64,000 bases of DNA from Cognatundibacterium rugosum (GTDB lineage: Bacteria; Pseudomonadota; Gammaproteobacteria; Burkholderiales; Burkholderiaceae_D), in NCBI RefSeq assembly GCF_014284365.1, contig NZ_JACOGG010000003.1, forward strand, positions 280,943-344,942, in the 5' to 3' direction. This document shows positions 42,670 to 52,140 of this stretch, piece by piece (within the stretch, counting starts at the first letter, position 1; every line of letters starts with the position of its first letter). The notes under the pieces were generated by a model, which had not been told where the DNA came from, ran no database searches, and saw only the letters and a program-made list of their open reading frames with translations. A program made the translations under genes and the position numbers.

Positions 42670-44280
42670 ATGAGACGTTGGAATGGTTGGGGCGATGATA
42701 CTTACAGTTTGCCTGTACAGCCACAGGCGCTAAAGTTTTTACAGCAGCGCCTAGGCGAGGCGACACCCTTCAACGACGCCAGTTGGGACCAGGTTTGTTT
42801 GCTGGTACCGCCCAGCAGGCTGCCAGCGCATCCTTTGATCGACACGAGTGCAGCGACCCGCGTACGGTACAGCCGTGGTCAAAGCCTGCCTGACTGGCTG
42901 GCGCTGCGTTACGGACGCATCGCACATTTTCCCGATGGCGTGGCTTTCCCTGAGAGCAGTGCTGACGTACGCAATTTGCTGGCCTGGGCGCAGCAGCATG
43001 GCGTGGCGCTGATTCCTTATGGTGGCGGTACCAGTGTTGCCGGGCACATCAATGTCGTGGATAGCGCGCAGCCGGTACTCACAGTGGTGATGCAGCGCAT
43101 GTGTCAGCTCATCAGTCTGGACAGACAGTCGCAGTTAGCCAGTTTCGGTGCCGGTGTATTTGGGCCTGATCTTGAAGCACAGTTAAGGGCGTATGGCTAC
43201 ACACTCGGCCATTTTCCACAGTCCTTTGAATACTCGACGCTGGGCGGCTGGGTCGTGACCCGCTCATCGGGCCAGCAATCGCTGCGCTATGGACGTATAG
43301 AGCAACTGTTCGCGGGTGGACGGCTGGAGACGCCGGCTGGCAGTCTGCAGTTACCGACGTTCCCGGCATCTGCCGCGGGCCCCGATCTGCGTGAATGGGT
43401 GCTCGGTTCCGAGGGGCGGCTGGGCATATTGACTGAAGCGACCGTCAGGATCAGCCCTTTGCCACAACAGGAAGCCTTTCATGCAGTGTTCTTTCCCGAC
43501 TGGGAGCAAGCACAGGCAGCTGTGCAACAGATTGCACAAAGCAAATTGCCCTTGTCCATGCTGCGCCTGTCGAATGCGACCGAAACCCTGACGAGTCTCA
43601 CCCTGGCCGGCCATGCCAGCCTGATACGCTGGCTGGAACGCTACCTGAGTCTGCGCAATTGCAAAGAACAGAAGTGCCTGTTGCTGATCGGTGCCAGTGG
43701 CAGCCGCACGCAAGTCGGGTTCGCGCTGCGTGCGGCACTGGCGATCGCCGGTACCTACCGTGGCGTACATATCGGTAAAACCATGGGGGAAAAATGGAAG
43801 CAGGGCCGCTTCCGTAATGTGTATCTGCGCAATACCTTGTGGCAGCACGGCTATGCGATTGATACAGTGGAAACGGCCTGTGACTGGCCTAAAGTCCGCG
43901 CCATGATGCAGGGTGTGGAGCTGGCCGCGCAGCAGAGTTTTGCAGAGTCTGGCGAGCAGGTGCATACCTACACCCATTTATCGCATTTATACGCGCAGGG
44001 TGCCAGTGTTTACACCACTTTTGTATATCGCCTGAGTGGTGACTATGATACCGATCTGGCTCGCTGGACCAGTCTGAAAACCAGAGTGTCCGAGACCATC
44101 GTACGGTTGGGTGGCACCATCAGTCATCAGCATGGCGTGGGGCGGGATCATGCACCGTATTTGCAGGCAGAAAAAGGGGAGCTTGGACTCAGTGCGCTGC
44201 GTACACTGGCGCGTCACTTCGACCCGGAGCGGCATATGAATCCAGGCAAGTTATTTGACACTGCACAGGATGCATCATGA
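42670..44280 (+). CDS. FAD-binding oxidase of the alkyl-DHAP synthase (AGPS) type
   Basis: 536 aa of the FAD/p-cresol methylhydroxylase superfamily. Like AGPS it starts with RRWNGWGDDTYSLP, carries IPYGGGTSVAGH and STLGGWVVTRSSGQQSLRYGRIE in the FAD domain, LGSEGRLGILTEATVRI, and the C-terminal GGTISHQHGVGRDHAPYL. AGPS exchanges an acyl for an alkyl chain on DHAP; bacterial relatives are mostly oxidases or dehydrogenases of hydroxyacids or polyols. Its stop overlaps the glpD start (ATGA), so the substrate is probably a glycerol-type compound. AAGGA precedes ATG 42670; longer starts are unlikely. Confidence 0.82.
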   Translation: MRRWNGWGDDTYSLPVQPQALKFLQQRLGEATPFNDASWDQVCLLVPPSRLPAHPLIDTSAATRVRYSRGQSLPDWLALRYGRIAHFPDGVAFPESSADVRNLLAWAQQHGVALIPYGGGTSVAGHINVVDSAQPVLTVVMQRMCQLISLDRQSQLASFGAGVFGPDLEAQLRAYGYTLGHFPQSFEYSTLGGWVVTRSSGQQSLRYGRIEQLFAGGRLETPAGSLQLPTFPASAAGPDLREWVLGSEGRLGILTEATVRISPLPQQEAFHAVFFPDWEQAQAAVQQIAQSKLPLSMLRLSNATETLTSLTLAGHASLIRWLERYLSLRNCKEQKCLLLIGASGSRTQVGFALRAALAIAGTYRGVHIGKTMGEKWKQGRFRNVYLRNTLWQHGYAIDTVETACDWPKVRAMMQGVELAAQQSFAESGEQVHTYTHLSHLYAQGASVYTTFVYRLSGDYDTDLARWTSLKTRVSETIVRLGGTISHQHGVGRDHAPYLQAEKGELGLSALRTLARHFDPERHMNPGKLFDTAQDAS

Positions 44281-45959
44281 GGCACCCAGCCTGGCAAAAC
44301 CGCGCAAACGCTGACATCGCGCTAGCCCTGCAGCATCGTGGCCAAGAGTGGGATGTGGTGGTGATCGGCGGTGGCATTACCGGTGCCGGTATTTTGCTGG
44401 AAGCGGCCAAACGTGGCTTATCTGCGATCTTGCTGGAGCAGCGCGATTTCGCCTGGGGTACCTCCAGCCGCTCGTCCAAACTGGTACACGGTGGTTTGCG
44501 TTATCTGAAAGAAGCGAAGTTTCATCTGACCCGCGATTCCGTGCGCGAGCGTGAACGCCTGATGCAGCAAGCGGATGGACTGGTGGAAGCCCAGAGTTTT
44601 GCGTTTGCTGATTATCGCGGACGCAAACCGGGGCGCTGGATGTTTGCACTGGGCCTGGCGATTTATGACCGCATGGCGGGGCAACGAGCACGTCATTATT
44701 TCAGCAAGGATGAATTCAATTTTCTTACGCCGCATATCGCCCAGCAGGATTTGCAGGGTGGGCTGTGTTATGCCGATGCCAAAACCGATGATGCGCGGCT
44801 GGTGCTCAGGGTTTTACAGGAGGCCCAAGCGGTCGGTGCCATCGCATTGAATTATGTGGCGGTTGAAAACGTGCTCTACAGCGATGGACAGGCAAGCGCG
44901 GTGCAAGTGGTGGACCAGGTCAGTGGTCAGGGTTTTAGGTTGGCTTGTCGTACCGTGATCAACGCTACTGGCGCGTGGGCACCGCGTTTGCGGCGGCCAG
45001 ATGTAGCACAGGCGGATAGCGCTAAAAAGTTACGTCCTTTGCGCGGCAGTCATTTGATTTTCCCGGCCTGGCGTTTGCCAGTGGCGCAGGCCGTCAGTCT
45101 GATGCATCCGCGCGATGGACGCCCGGTCTTCCTGTATCCATGGGAGGGTGTGACGCTGGTCGGTACGACGGATGTGGATCATCCCTTGGATATCCAGCAG
45201 GAAGTCTGTATCAGTCAGGCTGAGCTGGATTATCTGATGGAGGCGCTGGCTTTTCAATTTCCCTCACTCGCATTAAGCTGCGATGATATTTTGTCTTGTT
45301 ATGCCGGTGTGCGCCCCGTGATTGATAGCGGACAGGCTGATCCATCCAAAGAAGCGCGCGATCATGCGGTCTGGCTGGAACATGGTTTGCTGACTGTGAC
45401 CGGCGGTAAACTGACTACCTTCCGGCTGATTGCACTGGATGCATTGCAGCAGCTCAAACCGTATTTTCCGCATTGGAAAGAGGTCGAGAGTCAGGACGCC
45501 TTATTTGCCGGTTCACTCAGTGCTGACAACATGACAGCCTTACCGGCAGGCCTGAATCTGCAGCAGTGGCGCCGTCTGTGCGGCCGCTGGGGCAGGGATG
45601 CGCACGCGCTGATTGCGATCGCGCAGGAGGCAGAATTGCAGACACTGCCTGGTACACAGACACTGGTGGTGGAGTTACGCTGGGCTGCGCGTTTTGAGTC
45701 GGTCTGGCGCCTGGAGGATTTATTGTTACGACGCACCCGCTTAGGCTTATTGCTGAAAGCGGGTGGAGCAGCCCATGCAGACCTGTTCAGACGCATTTGT
45801 GAACAAGAGCTGGGCTGGAATGAGGCACGCTGGCTGCAGGAATGGACGGATTATCTGGCATTATGGGAACGTTGTTACAGCGTGCAGCATTTGTGCGTAC
45901 CAAGCGCGACATCAGTGACAGCCGCGATATCAGCAACGCCGGTATCAGTACAGCGTTGA
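44277..45959 (+). CDS. glpD: Glycerol-3-phosphate dehydrogenase GlpD-type FAD enzyme
   Basis: 560 aa. FAD-binding VVIGGGITGAGILLEAAKRG (about residues 24-43), then GTSSRSSKLVHGGLRYL typical of GlpD, GGLCYADAKTDDARLVL, LRPLRGSHLIFP, GTTDVDHP and YAGVRPVID, with the C-terminal GlpD cap domain. It oxidises glycerol-3-phosphate to DHAP and passes electrons to quinone at the membrane. In this operon, between an AGPS-type oxidase and an FGGY kinase, it may act on a related phosphorylated polyol. Confidence 0.87.
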   Translation: MRHPAWQNRANADIALALQHRGQEWDVVVIGGGITGAGILLEAAKRGLSAILLEQRDFAWGTSSRSSKLVHGGLRYLKEAKFHLTRDSVRERERLMQQADGLVEAQSFAFADYRGRKPGRWMFALGLAIYDRMAGQRARHYFSKDEFNFLTPHIAQQDLQGGLCYADAKTDDARLVLRVLQEAQAVGAIALNYVAVENVLYSDGQASAVQVVDQVSGQGFRLACRTVINATGAWAPRLRRPDVAQADSAKKLRPLRGSHLIFPAWRLPVAQAVSLMHPRDGRPVFLYPWEGVTLVGTTDVDHPLDIQQEVCISQAELDYLMEALAFQFPSLALSCDDILSCYAGVRPVIDSGQADPSKEARDHAVWLEHGLLTVTGGKLTTFRLIALDALQQLKPYFPHWKEVESQDALFAGSLSADNMTALPAGLNLQQWRRLCGRWGRDAHALIAIAQEAELQTLPGTQTLVVELRWAARFESVWRLEDLLLRRTRLGLLLKAGGAAHADLFRRICEQELGWNEARWLQEWTDYLALWERCYSVQHLCVPSATSVTAAISATPVSVQR

Positions 45960-46039
45960 AACACAAAAGTTAAAATACAAAAAATAAAACGCGATTCCTG
46001 CATGCGCCGCGTGACAGGAACCAACAGGGCAGGGGACCT

Positions 46040-47602
46040 ATGTCTGAGCAATACTTACTTTCTATCGATAATGGTACGCAAAGTGTGCGTGCCATTTTGT
46101 TTGATTTGCACGGCAATATCGTGGCGAAATCTCAGGTGCATTTAGAAGCTTATTTTTCTGCGCATCCGGGCTGGGCCGAGCATCATGCTGAAGATTACTG
46201 GCAGGCCGTATGTCAGGCTTGCCAGCACTTGTGGACCACACACGGCATAGAGCCCACGCGGGTGGCTGGTGTGGCGGTAACTACCCAGCGCGGTACGGTG
46301 GTGAATCTGGATAAGCAGGGCCAGCCCTTGCGCCCGGCGATTACCTGGCTGGATCAGCGTCGTACCGATGTGGTGCCGCCTGTGCATCCGCTGTGGCTGG
46401 CCGCGTTCCGGGTTGCGGGCGTGCACGACACCATACAATTTCTGCGTGGTGAGGCAGAAGCCAACTGGATCAAAGTTAATCAGCCCGAGATCTGGGAAAA
46501 AACCGATAAATTCCTGATGTTGTCCGGCTACCTGAATTACCGGCTCTGTCATCGTTTCGTCGATTCCACTGGTTCTCAGGTCGGCTATATTCCGTTTGAT
46601 TACAAGGGCTTGAAATGGGCCGGTAAGCTGGACTGGAAATGGCAGGCACTCGCAGTGCGTCCGGAAACCCTGCCAGAATTGCTACCCCCCGGCAGCGTGC
46701 TGGACACGATTACTACAGAAGCCGCAGCAGCCACTGGCATTCCGGCAGGTACGCCGCTGATTGCAGCTGCCGCTGACAAGGCTTGCGAAGTGATAGGTGC
46801 TGGCTGTCAGCAGCCACACATCGGTTGCCTGAGTTATGGCACCACCGCGACCATCAACACCACCAGCCGCAAATATGTGGAGGTAGTGCCCTTCATTCCA
46901 CCGTATCCGGCTGCGATCCCCGGCGCTTACAGCAATGAAGTGCAGATATTTCGTGGTTACTGGATGGTGAACTGGTTTAAAGAACAGTTTGGTCACCATG
47001 AAAAAATCCAGGCCGAACAGCAGGGCGTATTGCCGGAAGCCTTATTCGATGAACTGGTGAATGCGGTGCCGCCGGGCTCTATGGGCCTGATGCTGCAGCC
47101 CTATTGGACGCCGGGAATTAAAGTGCCGGGGCCGGAAGCGAAAGGTGCGATGATAGGTTTTGGCGATGTACATACGCGCGCCCACATGTATCGCGCGATA
47201 CTCGAAGGCCTGGCCTACGCACTGCGCGATGGCAAGGAACGCATAGAGAAGCGCAGTGGTGTGGCCATCACCAGCTTGCGTATTTCTGGTGGAGGTTCGC
47301 AAAGTGACGCGGCGATGCAATTGACCGCCGATATTTTCGGGCTGCCGACCTCACGCCCGCATGTGTACGAGACTTCCGGCCTGGGGGCTGCGATTGATGC
47401 CGCGGTAGGACTGGGCTTTTACCCGGATTTTACCAGCGCCATCGCAGCCATGACACGCATCGGTGATACTTTTGAACCTATTGTTCATCACCATCAGATT
47501 TACAATGAGTTGTATCACCGCGTGTACCAGAAAATGTATGCGCGTCTGCAGCCCTTATATAAAGAGATACAGCAAATCACTGGCTATCCGCAAATGCGTT
47601 AA
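46040..47602 (+). CDS. FGGY-family carbohydrate kinase (glycerol-kinase-like)
   Basis: 520 aa. N-terminal phosphate-binding LLSIDNGTQSVRAILFD, AITWLDQR, then ADKACEVIGAGC and SYGTTATIN, and the C-terminal FGGY signature region RISGGGSQSDAAMQLTADIFGLP. Sequence details differ from standard GlpK, so the substrate may be glycerol, a longer polyol or a glycerol derivative. It is the third gene of the FAD oxidase-GlpD operon, 80 bp behind glpD with GGGGA before the ATG. The ureD gene follows at 64 bp. Confidence 0.85.
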   Translation: MSEQYLLSIDNGTQSVRAILFDLHGNIVAKSQVHLEAYFSAHPGWAEHHAEDYWQAVCQACQHLWTTHGIEPTRVAGVAVTTQRGTVVNLDKQGQPLRPAITWLDQRRTDVVPPVHPLWLAAFRVAGVHDTIQFLRGEAEANWIKVNQPEIWEKTDKFLMLSGYLNYRLCHRFVDSTGSQVGYIPFDYKGLKWAGKLDWKWQALAVRPETLPELLPPGSVLDTITTEAAAATGIPAGTPLIAAAADKACEVIGAGCQQPHIGCLSYGTTATINTTSRKYVEVVPFIPPYPAAIPGAYSNEVQIFRGYWMVNWFKEQFGHHEKIQAEQQGVLPEALFDELVNAVPPGSMGLMLQPYWTPGIKVPGPEAKGAMIGFGDVHTRAHMYRAILEGLAYALRDGKERIEKRSGVAITSLRISGGGSQSDAAMQLTADIFGLPTSRPHVYETSGLGAAIDAAVGLGFYPDFTSAIAAMTRIGDTFEPIVHHHQIYNELYHRVYQKMYARLQPLYKEIQQITGYPQMR

Positions 47603-47666
47603 CGCTCCGCTCCGGCATGCTTCCTGCTTTTCCCTATGTAGCTAAATACTAAACGGACCGGCAGGC

Positions 47667-48569
47667 ATGACACAGAATCAGGCTGATGTGGCACATACAA
47701 GCCAGACAGCACAGAAAGCCACACAAGAACAAAATGCATGGGAGGCCCAGCTGCAGCTGGGTTTTGCACGTGCATTTGATGCGAGCAGGCTGTTGCAGCG
47801 CTCGCATCACGGTCCTTTACGGGTACAGAAAGCCTTATATCCGGAAGGGCCGGACGTCTGCCATGCCGTCATCATTCATCCTCCAGGCGGCATCGTTGGT
47901 GGTGACCGCTTGCAGATACAAGTCAGTTGCGCTACCGGCAGCCATGCGCTGATAAGCACGCCGGGCGCTGCTAAATGGTATAAAAGTCTGGGGCAGGCAT
48001 CGCATCAGGCGGTGCAACTGGAGCTGGCTGCAGGCAGCATGCTGGAATGGCTGCCGCAGGAAACCATCGTGTTTGATGCGGCGCAGGTCGACATGCTGCA
48101 GGAAGTCAGATTGCAAGCTGATGCTCAATATCTGGGGGCCGAAATACTGTGTTTTGGCCGTCAGGCCAGTGGCGAACGCTTCACCCAGGGGTCGCTGTCC
48201 CAGCGCACCCGCATCTGGCGTGATCAGCAATTGCTATGGTCGGAGCAAGGGCAGTTGCAGGCTGGATCAGCCGCTATGCACAGTTTGCTGGGCTTGCGCG
48301 GGCATACCGTTTCAGCCACTTTGCTGGCGGCCGGACGTTTGCCGGACGCAGCACAGATGTTGGCCTTGCGCGAGGCCATGCAACAACTGTGTGATGATCA
48401 GGAGCCGGGTGCCGCCGTGGGTGCCAGTGTGAGCAAAAACGTGCTGGTGGCGCGCTATCTGGGCGACTCCAGCGAAGCTGCACGCGCCTGGGTGCAACTG
48501 GTCTGGCAGCATTTGCGACCCATCATGTGTGGCAAGGCGGCGCAGATACCGCGTATCTGGCAAACCTGA
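47667..48569 (+). CDS. ureD: Urease accessory protein UreD
   Basis: 300 aa. Family motifs RSHHGPLRVQKALYPEG, HPPGGIVGGDRL, TPGAAKWYKS and LEWLPQETIVFDAA. UreD binds apo-urease and, with UreF and UreG, guides nickel into the active site. It lies upstream of ureA but is cut off from it by the DedA-type gene on the other strand, so it may depend on the kinase operon's transcript or on an unseen promoter. Confidence 0.93.
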   Translation: MTQNQADVAHTSQTAQKATQEQNAWEAQLQLGFARAFDASRLLQRSHHGPLRVQKALYPEGPDVCHAVIIHPPGGIVGGDRLQIQVSCATGSHALISTPGAAKWYKSLGQASHQAVQLELAAGSMLEWLPQETIVFDAAQVDMLQEVRLQADAQYLGAEILCFGRQASGERFTQGSLSQRTRIWRDQQLLWSEQGQLQAGSAAMHSLLGLRGHTVSATLLAAGRLPDAAQMLALREAMQQLCDDQEPGAAVGASVSKNVLVARYLGDSSEAARAWVQLVWQHLRPIMCGKAAQIPRIWQT

Positions 48570-48586
48570 GCCTGTCGGTGGTGACT

Positions 48587-49510
48587 TTACTTGCTCTGCA
48601 TCGCTTGCTGCCACGCATCAAAGCCACCACGTAAAGGGCGCACCTGAGTAAAGCCCAGCGCCTGCAAGCGATGTGCTGCATGGATAGCACTGGCATCGCC
48701 GGGGCAAGCGCAAAAGGTCACAGTCAGGGTGTCACGTGATAACTGTTCGCTCAGATCAGCCAGACGACTAAGTTCTGTCTGTAGTGCACCCGGCAACAGA
48801 CCGGCTTCCGCCGCCAGTGCCGGGCTGCGTAAATCAATAATCTGCGCTTGCTGGCCCTGTTGCAGCAGGGCTTGTAAATCACTGGCCTGAATATGGGGTA
48901 TGGCCGCCATGCGTTCGAAGCGCTTTTTCTGCCAGAATTTCCAGCCTATCCAACTGGCCAGTATCGCGCCAAATACCAGCGCCAAGCGTATGCCATGTGT
49001 GGCCAGCAGGGCCAGCAGAATGGCGATCTGTGCTTGCAAGGCATAGCCAGCCACTAGCGCCAGTCCGGCCCATAAGGCAGCACCGATGGCCGAGGCCAAC
49101 AGAAACTGGCTGCGCGACATGCCCAGCGCGCCCGCAACCGGCGGCGCTACAGTAGAAAAGCCGGGAATGAATTTACCAAACACCACAGACCAGATACCCC
49201 AGCGTGCAAAGCGTTGTTCGGTCTGATTCACACAGGAGCCGGGGTTGATCGACATGCGGCATAAAAACTTCAAGATGCGGTAGCCAAACTGTTTGCCCGC
49301 CTGATACCAGATCAGATCCGCCAGCAGTGAGGCACAGACTGCTGCCAGTAGCAGCGCAGGTAAGCTCAGCCAGTGCGTGACCTGACTAGCCTGAAACATC
49401 ATGGTCGGTACAGCCGGAACCGGCAAGCCTAATTGCTGTAACAGCACGTTGATAAACACCAGCAGTTGCTGGTGCTGGGCAAACAAGTCATTGAGCCAGG
49501 AAAAATTCAT
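48587..49510 (-). CDS. DedA-family membrane protein fused to a rhodanese domain
   Basis: 307 aa. Residues 1-195 are a DedA/SNARE-associated protein with about five membrane segments (FGKFIPGFSTVAPPVAGALGM is the family core). Residues 205-307 form a rhodanese domain with DLRSPALAAEAGLLPGA and the catalytic loop FCACPGDAS (C267 or C269). The fusion suggests membrane-side sulfur transfer or redox work; the substrate is unknown. It interrupts the urease genes on the opposite strand, 17 bp from the ureD stop. Confidence 0.88.
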   Translation of the reverse strand: MNFSWLNDLFAQHQQLLVFINVLLQQLGLPVPAVPTMMFQASQVTHWLSLPALLLAAVCASLLADLIWYQAGKQFGYRILKFLCRMSINPGSCVNQTEQRFARWGIWSVVFGKFIPGFSTVAPPVAGALGMSRSQFLLASAIGAALWAGLALVAGYALQAQIAILLALLATHGIRLALVFGAILASWIGWKFWQKKRFERMAAIPHIQASDLQALLQQGQQAQIIDLRSPALAAEAGLLPGALQTELSRLADLSEQLSRDTLTVTFCACPGDASAIHAAHRLQALGFTQVRPLRGGFDAWQQAMQSK

Positions 49511-49635
49511 GATGCGGTCAGTTCAGTGCGTTGGCGTCGGGGGCTGTGGGGTGACGTGTATTGTAATCCTGAGTCAGTATTGGGCTGAGACCAGCTGACA
49601 ACGTACTGCAACACTGCGTCAATGTGGAGCATGCC

Positions 49636-49681
49636 GCACTATTTTGGTGAAAAAGTGATGAGGCAGTGCTATGCATAGCAC
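49636..49681 (+). promoter_or_regulatory. NtrC-like site and a 16-bp palindrome upstream of ureA
   Basis: GCACTATTTTGGTG (49636-49649) matches the NtrC pattern GCACYA-N3-TRGTGC except for the last base. A perfect palindrome GTGCTATGCATAGCAC (49666-49681) follows. Their centres are about 75 and 45 bp before the predicted sigma-54 start, placing them as activator sites. Confidence 0.5.
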
Positions 49682-49692
49682 GGTGTACAGGC

Positions 49693-49707
49693 TGGAGTGA
49701 TTCTTGC
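49693..49707 (+). promoter_or_regulatory. Sigma-54 promoter of ureABCEFG
   Basis: TGGAGTG-ATTC-TTGC with GG (49694-49695) and GC (49706-49707) exactly 10 bp apart, the invariant -24/-12 pairs of sigma-54 promoters; the right half TTGCA is fully conserved. Start near 49718, 37 bp before ureA. Confidence 0.6.
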
Positions 49708-49754
49708 AATGCTTAAGGGTGACATGATTAATCCTTGCCTGAAAGCGAAATGCG

Positions 49755-50057
49755 ATGGATCTGACCCCCAGAGAAAAAGATAAGCTGCTGATCTTTACTG
49801 CGGCCTTACTGGCTGAGCGGCGTAAAGCGCGTGGCCTGAAGCTGAATTATCCCGAAGCCGTGGCATTGATTACTGCGGCCATCATGGAAGGTGCGCGCGA
49901 CGGCAAGACCGTGGCGCAACTGATGTCGGACGGCACACAGATACTGAGTCGTGATGAGGTGATGGAAGGCGTGCCTGAAATGATTCCTGATATCCAGGTG
50001 GAAGCCACCTTCCCGGACGGCAGCAAACTGGTCACCGTCCATCATCCTATCCCCTAG
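49755..50057 (+). CDS. ureA: Urease gamma subunit UreA
   Basis: 100 aa, the standard length. [37 protein letters not shown] and the end [14 protein letters not shown] are family hallmarks. Structural subunit of the nickel urease that splits urea into ammonia and carbamate. First gene behind the sigma-54-type promoter. Confidence 0.97.
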   Translation: MDLTPREKDKLLIFTAALLAERRKARGLKLNYPEAVALITAAIMEGARDGKTVAQLMSDGTQILSRDEVMEGVPEMIPDIQVEATFPDGSKLVTVHHPIP

Positions 50058-50065
50058 GAGTCGCT

Positions 50066-50383
50066 ATGATACCCGGAGAATTATTGATTGCCGACGGCGA
50101 GCTGACGCTCAATGCTGGCCGCGCGACGCGCACGCTGGTTGTGGCAAACAGCGGTGACCGTCCGATACAGGTCGGTTCCCATTTCCATTTTTATGAAACG
50201 AATCCAGCCTTGTTATTTGAGCGTGCTGCAGGCTATGGCATGCGGCTGAATATTGCGGCCGGTACCGCAGTCAGGTTTGAGCCGGGGCAGCAACGCACGG
50301 TTGAGCTGGTAGCGCTGGCCGGTGACCGGCGGGTCTATGGATTCAATGGCAAAGTCATGGGTGCCCTGAAGGAGGATTTATGA
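50066..50383 (+). CDS. ureB: Urease beta subunit UreB
   Basis: 105 aa. [19 protein letters not shown] and [22 protein letters not shown] identify it. AGGAG stands before the ATG. The stop overlaps the ureC start (ATGA), which supports equal production of the subunits. Confidence 0.97.
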   Translation: MIPGELLIADGELTLNAGRATRTLVVANSGDRPIQVGSHFHFYETNPALLFERAAGYGMRLNIAAGTAVRFEPGQQRTVELVALAGDRRVYGFNGKVMGALKEDL

Positions 50384-52077
50384 AAATCAGCCGTCAGGCC
50401 TATGCCGAAATGTTCGGGCCAACCACAGGTGACCGCATCCGGCTTGCAGATACTGGTTTGGTGATCGAGATCGAGAGGGATTTTGCGATCTACGGTGAAG
50501 AAGTGAAATTCGGTGGTGGCAAAGTGATACGCGATGGCATGGGCCAGTCCCAGCGTGCGCATCGTGAAGTCATGGACACGGTGATCACCAATGCCGTCAT
50601 ACTGGATCATTGGGGCATCGTGAAGGCCGACATCGGCCTGAAAAACGGTTTGATTGCAGCCATCGGCAAGGCGGGTAATCCTGATATCCAGCCCGGCGTC
50701 GATATGATCATCGGCGGCGCGACGGAGATCATTGCCGGTGAAGGTATGATCATTACGGCTGGCGGGGTCGATACCCATATCCATTTTATCTGCCCGCAGC
50801 AAATTGAAGAAGCACTCATGAGCGGGGTCACCACCATGATAGGCGGCGGTACGGGGCCGGCGGTCGGCACGGCCGCTACCACCTGTACGCCTGGTCCCTG
50901 GCATTTACACTCCATGCTGATGGCAGCCGATGCCTTTCCTATGAATCTGGGTTTTCTGGGCAAGGGTAACGTGAGTCTGCCTTTGCCGCTGGAGGAGCAG
51001 ATTTATGCCGGTGCGATAGGGCTGAAATTGCATGAAGACTGGGGCAGTACGCCGCAGGCGATCGACAATTGCCTGAGCGTGGCAGACCGTATGGATGTGC
51101 AGGTTGCGATCCACAGCGATACGCTGAATGAAGGTGGTTTTCTCGAGCATACGCTGGCGGCATTTAAAGACAGGACTATCCATACTTTTCATACCGAAGG
51201 TGCGGGTGGCGGTCATGCGCCAGATATCATTGCAGCAGTCGGACAGGCCAATGTGCTGCCATCTTCCACCAATCCAACCCGTCCCTATACCGTCAATACC
51301 CTGGATGAGCATCTGGATATGCTGATGGTATGCCACCACCTGGACCCGGCGATTTCAGAAGACATCGCCTTTGCTGAATCGCGCATACGGCGTGAAACCA
51401 TCGCTGCCGAAGACATTCTGCATGATATCGGTGCGATTTCCATGATGTCTTCAGACTCGCAAGCCATGGGCAGGGTGGGCGAAGTGATTATGCGCACCTG
51501 GCAGACTGCGCACAAAATGAAACTGCAACGCGGTGCGCTGGCTGAAGACAGTCGTCACAATGATAATTTCCGCGCTAAACGCTATATCGCCAAATACACC
51601 ATCAACCCTGCTATCACCCACGGTATCAGCCATGTGGTGGGTTCGGTAGAAGTCGGCAAGATCGCTGATCTGGTGCTGTGGAAACCGGCATTTTTCGGCG
51701 TCAAGCCTTCCATGATACTCAAGGGCGGCATGATCGCTGCGGCGCAGATGGGTGACCCCAATGCGTCGATACCGACACCGCAGCCCGTGCATTACCGCAT
51801 GATGTTCGGTGCCTTCGGCGGCGGCTTGAAAAAATCCTTCACTTTCGTCTCGCAGGCGGGGCTGGATGCGGGATTGGCACAAGAATTGCAGCTCAATAAA
51901 ACATTAATTGCTGTGCGCAATATGCGCAGTCTGCGCAAACGGGACATGCTGCATAACAGCCTGACGCCACACATGGAAGTTGACCCGGAAACCTACCAGG
52001 TGCGCGCCAATGGCGAATTGCTGGTGTGCGAACCAGCCAGCAGCCTGCCACTGGCTCAGCGTTATTTTTTGTTTTAA
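50380..52077 (+). CDS. ureC: Urease alpha subunit UreC, catalytic
   Basis: 565 aa. Nickel and catalytic residues are present: THIHFICP (H133, H135), the carbamylated lysine in GLKLHEDWG (K216), [22 protein letters not shown], the flap cysteine in LMVCHHLD and the Asp in [10 protein letters not shown]. Complete and apparently functional. An 8-bp inverted repeat lies between it and ureE. Confidence 0.97.
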   Translation: MKISRQAYAEMFGPTTGDRIRLADTGLVIEIERDFAIYGEEVKFGGGKVIRDGMGQSQRAHREVMDTVITNAVILDHWGIVKADIGLKNGLIAAIGKAGNPDIQPGVDMIIGGATEIIAGEGMIITAGGVDTHIHFICPQQIEEALMSGVTTMIGGGTGPAVGTAATTCTPGPWHLHSMLMAADAFPMNLGFLGKGNVSLPLPLEEQIYAGAIGLKLHEDWGSTPQAIDNCLSVADRMDVQVAIHSDTLNEGGFLEHTLAAFKDRTIHTFHTEGAGGGHAPDIIAAVGQANVLPSSTNPTRPYTVNTLDEHLDMLMVCHHLDPAISEDIAFAESRIRRETIAAEDILHDIGAISMMSSDSQAMGRVGEVIMRTWQTAHKMKLQRGALAEDSRHNDNFRAKRYIAKYTINPAITHGISHVVGSVEVGKIADLVLWKPAFFGVKPSMILKGGMIAAAQMGDPNASIPTPQPVHYRMMFGAFGGGLKKSFTFVSQAGLDAGLAQELQLNKTLIAVRNMRSLRKRDMLHNSLTPHMEVDPETYQVRANGELLVCEPASSLPLAQRYFLF

Positions 52078-52083
52078 TCGAAT

Positions 52084-52128
52084 TGGACTGACGCAACATT
52101 GCCGCAGTGGCGTTATGGCCTCAGTCCA
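52084..52128 (+). repeat. Inverted repeat between ureC and ureE
   Basis: Arms TGGACTGA (52084-52091) and TCAGTCCA (52121-52128) enclose a smaller GCC/GGC stem. It may shape the message so that structural subunits exceed accessory proteins. Confidence 0.45.
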
Positions 52129-52140
52129 GGGATACACAAT

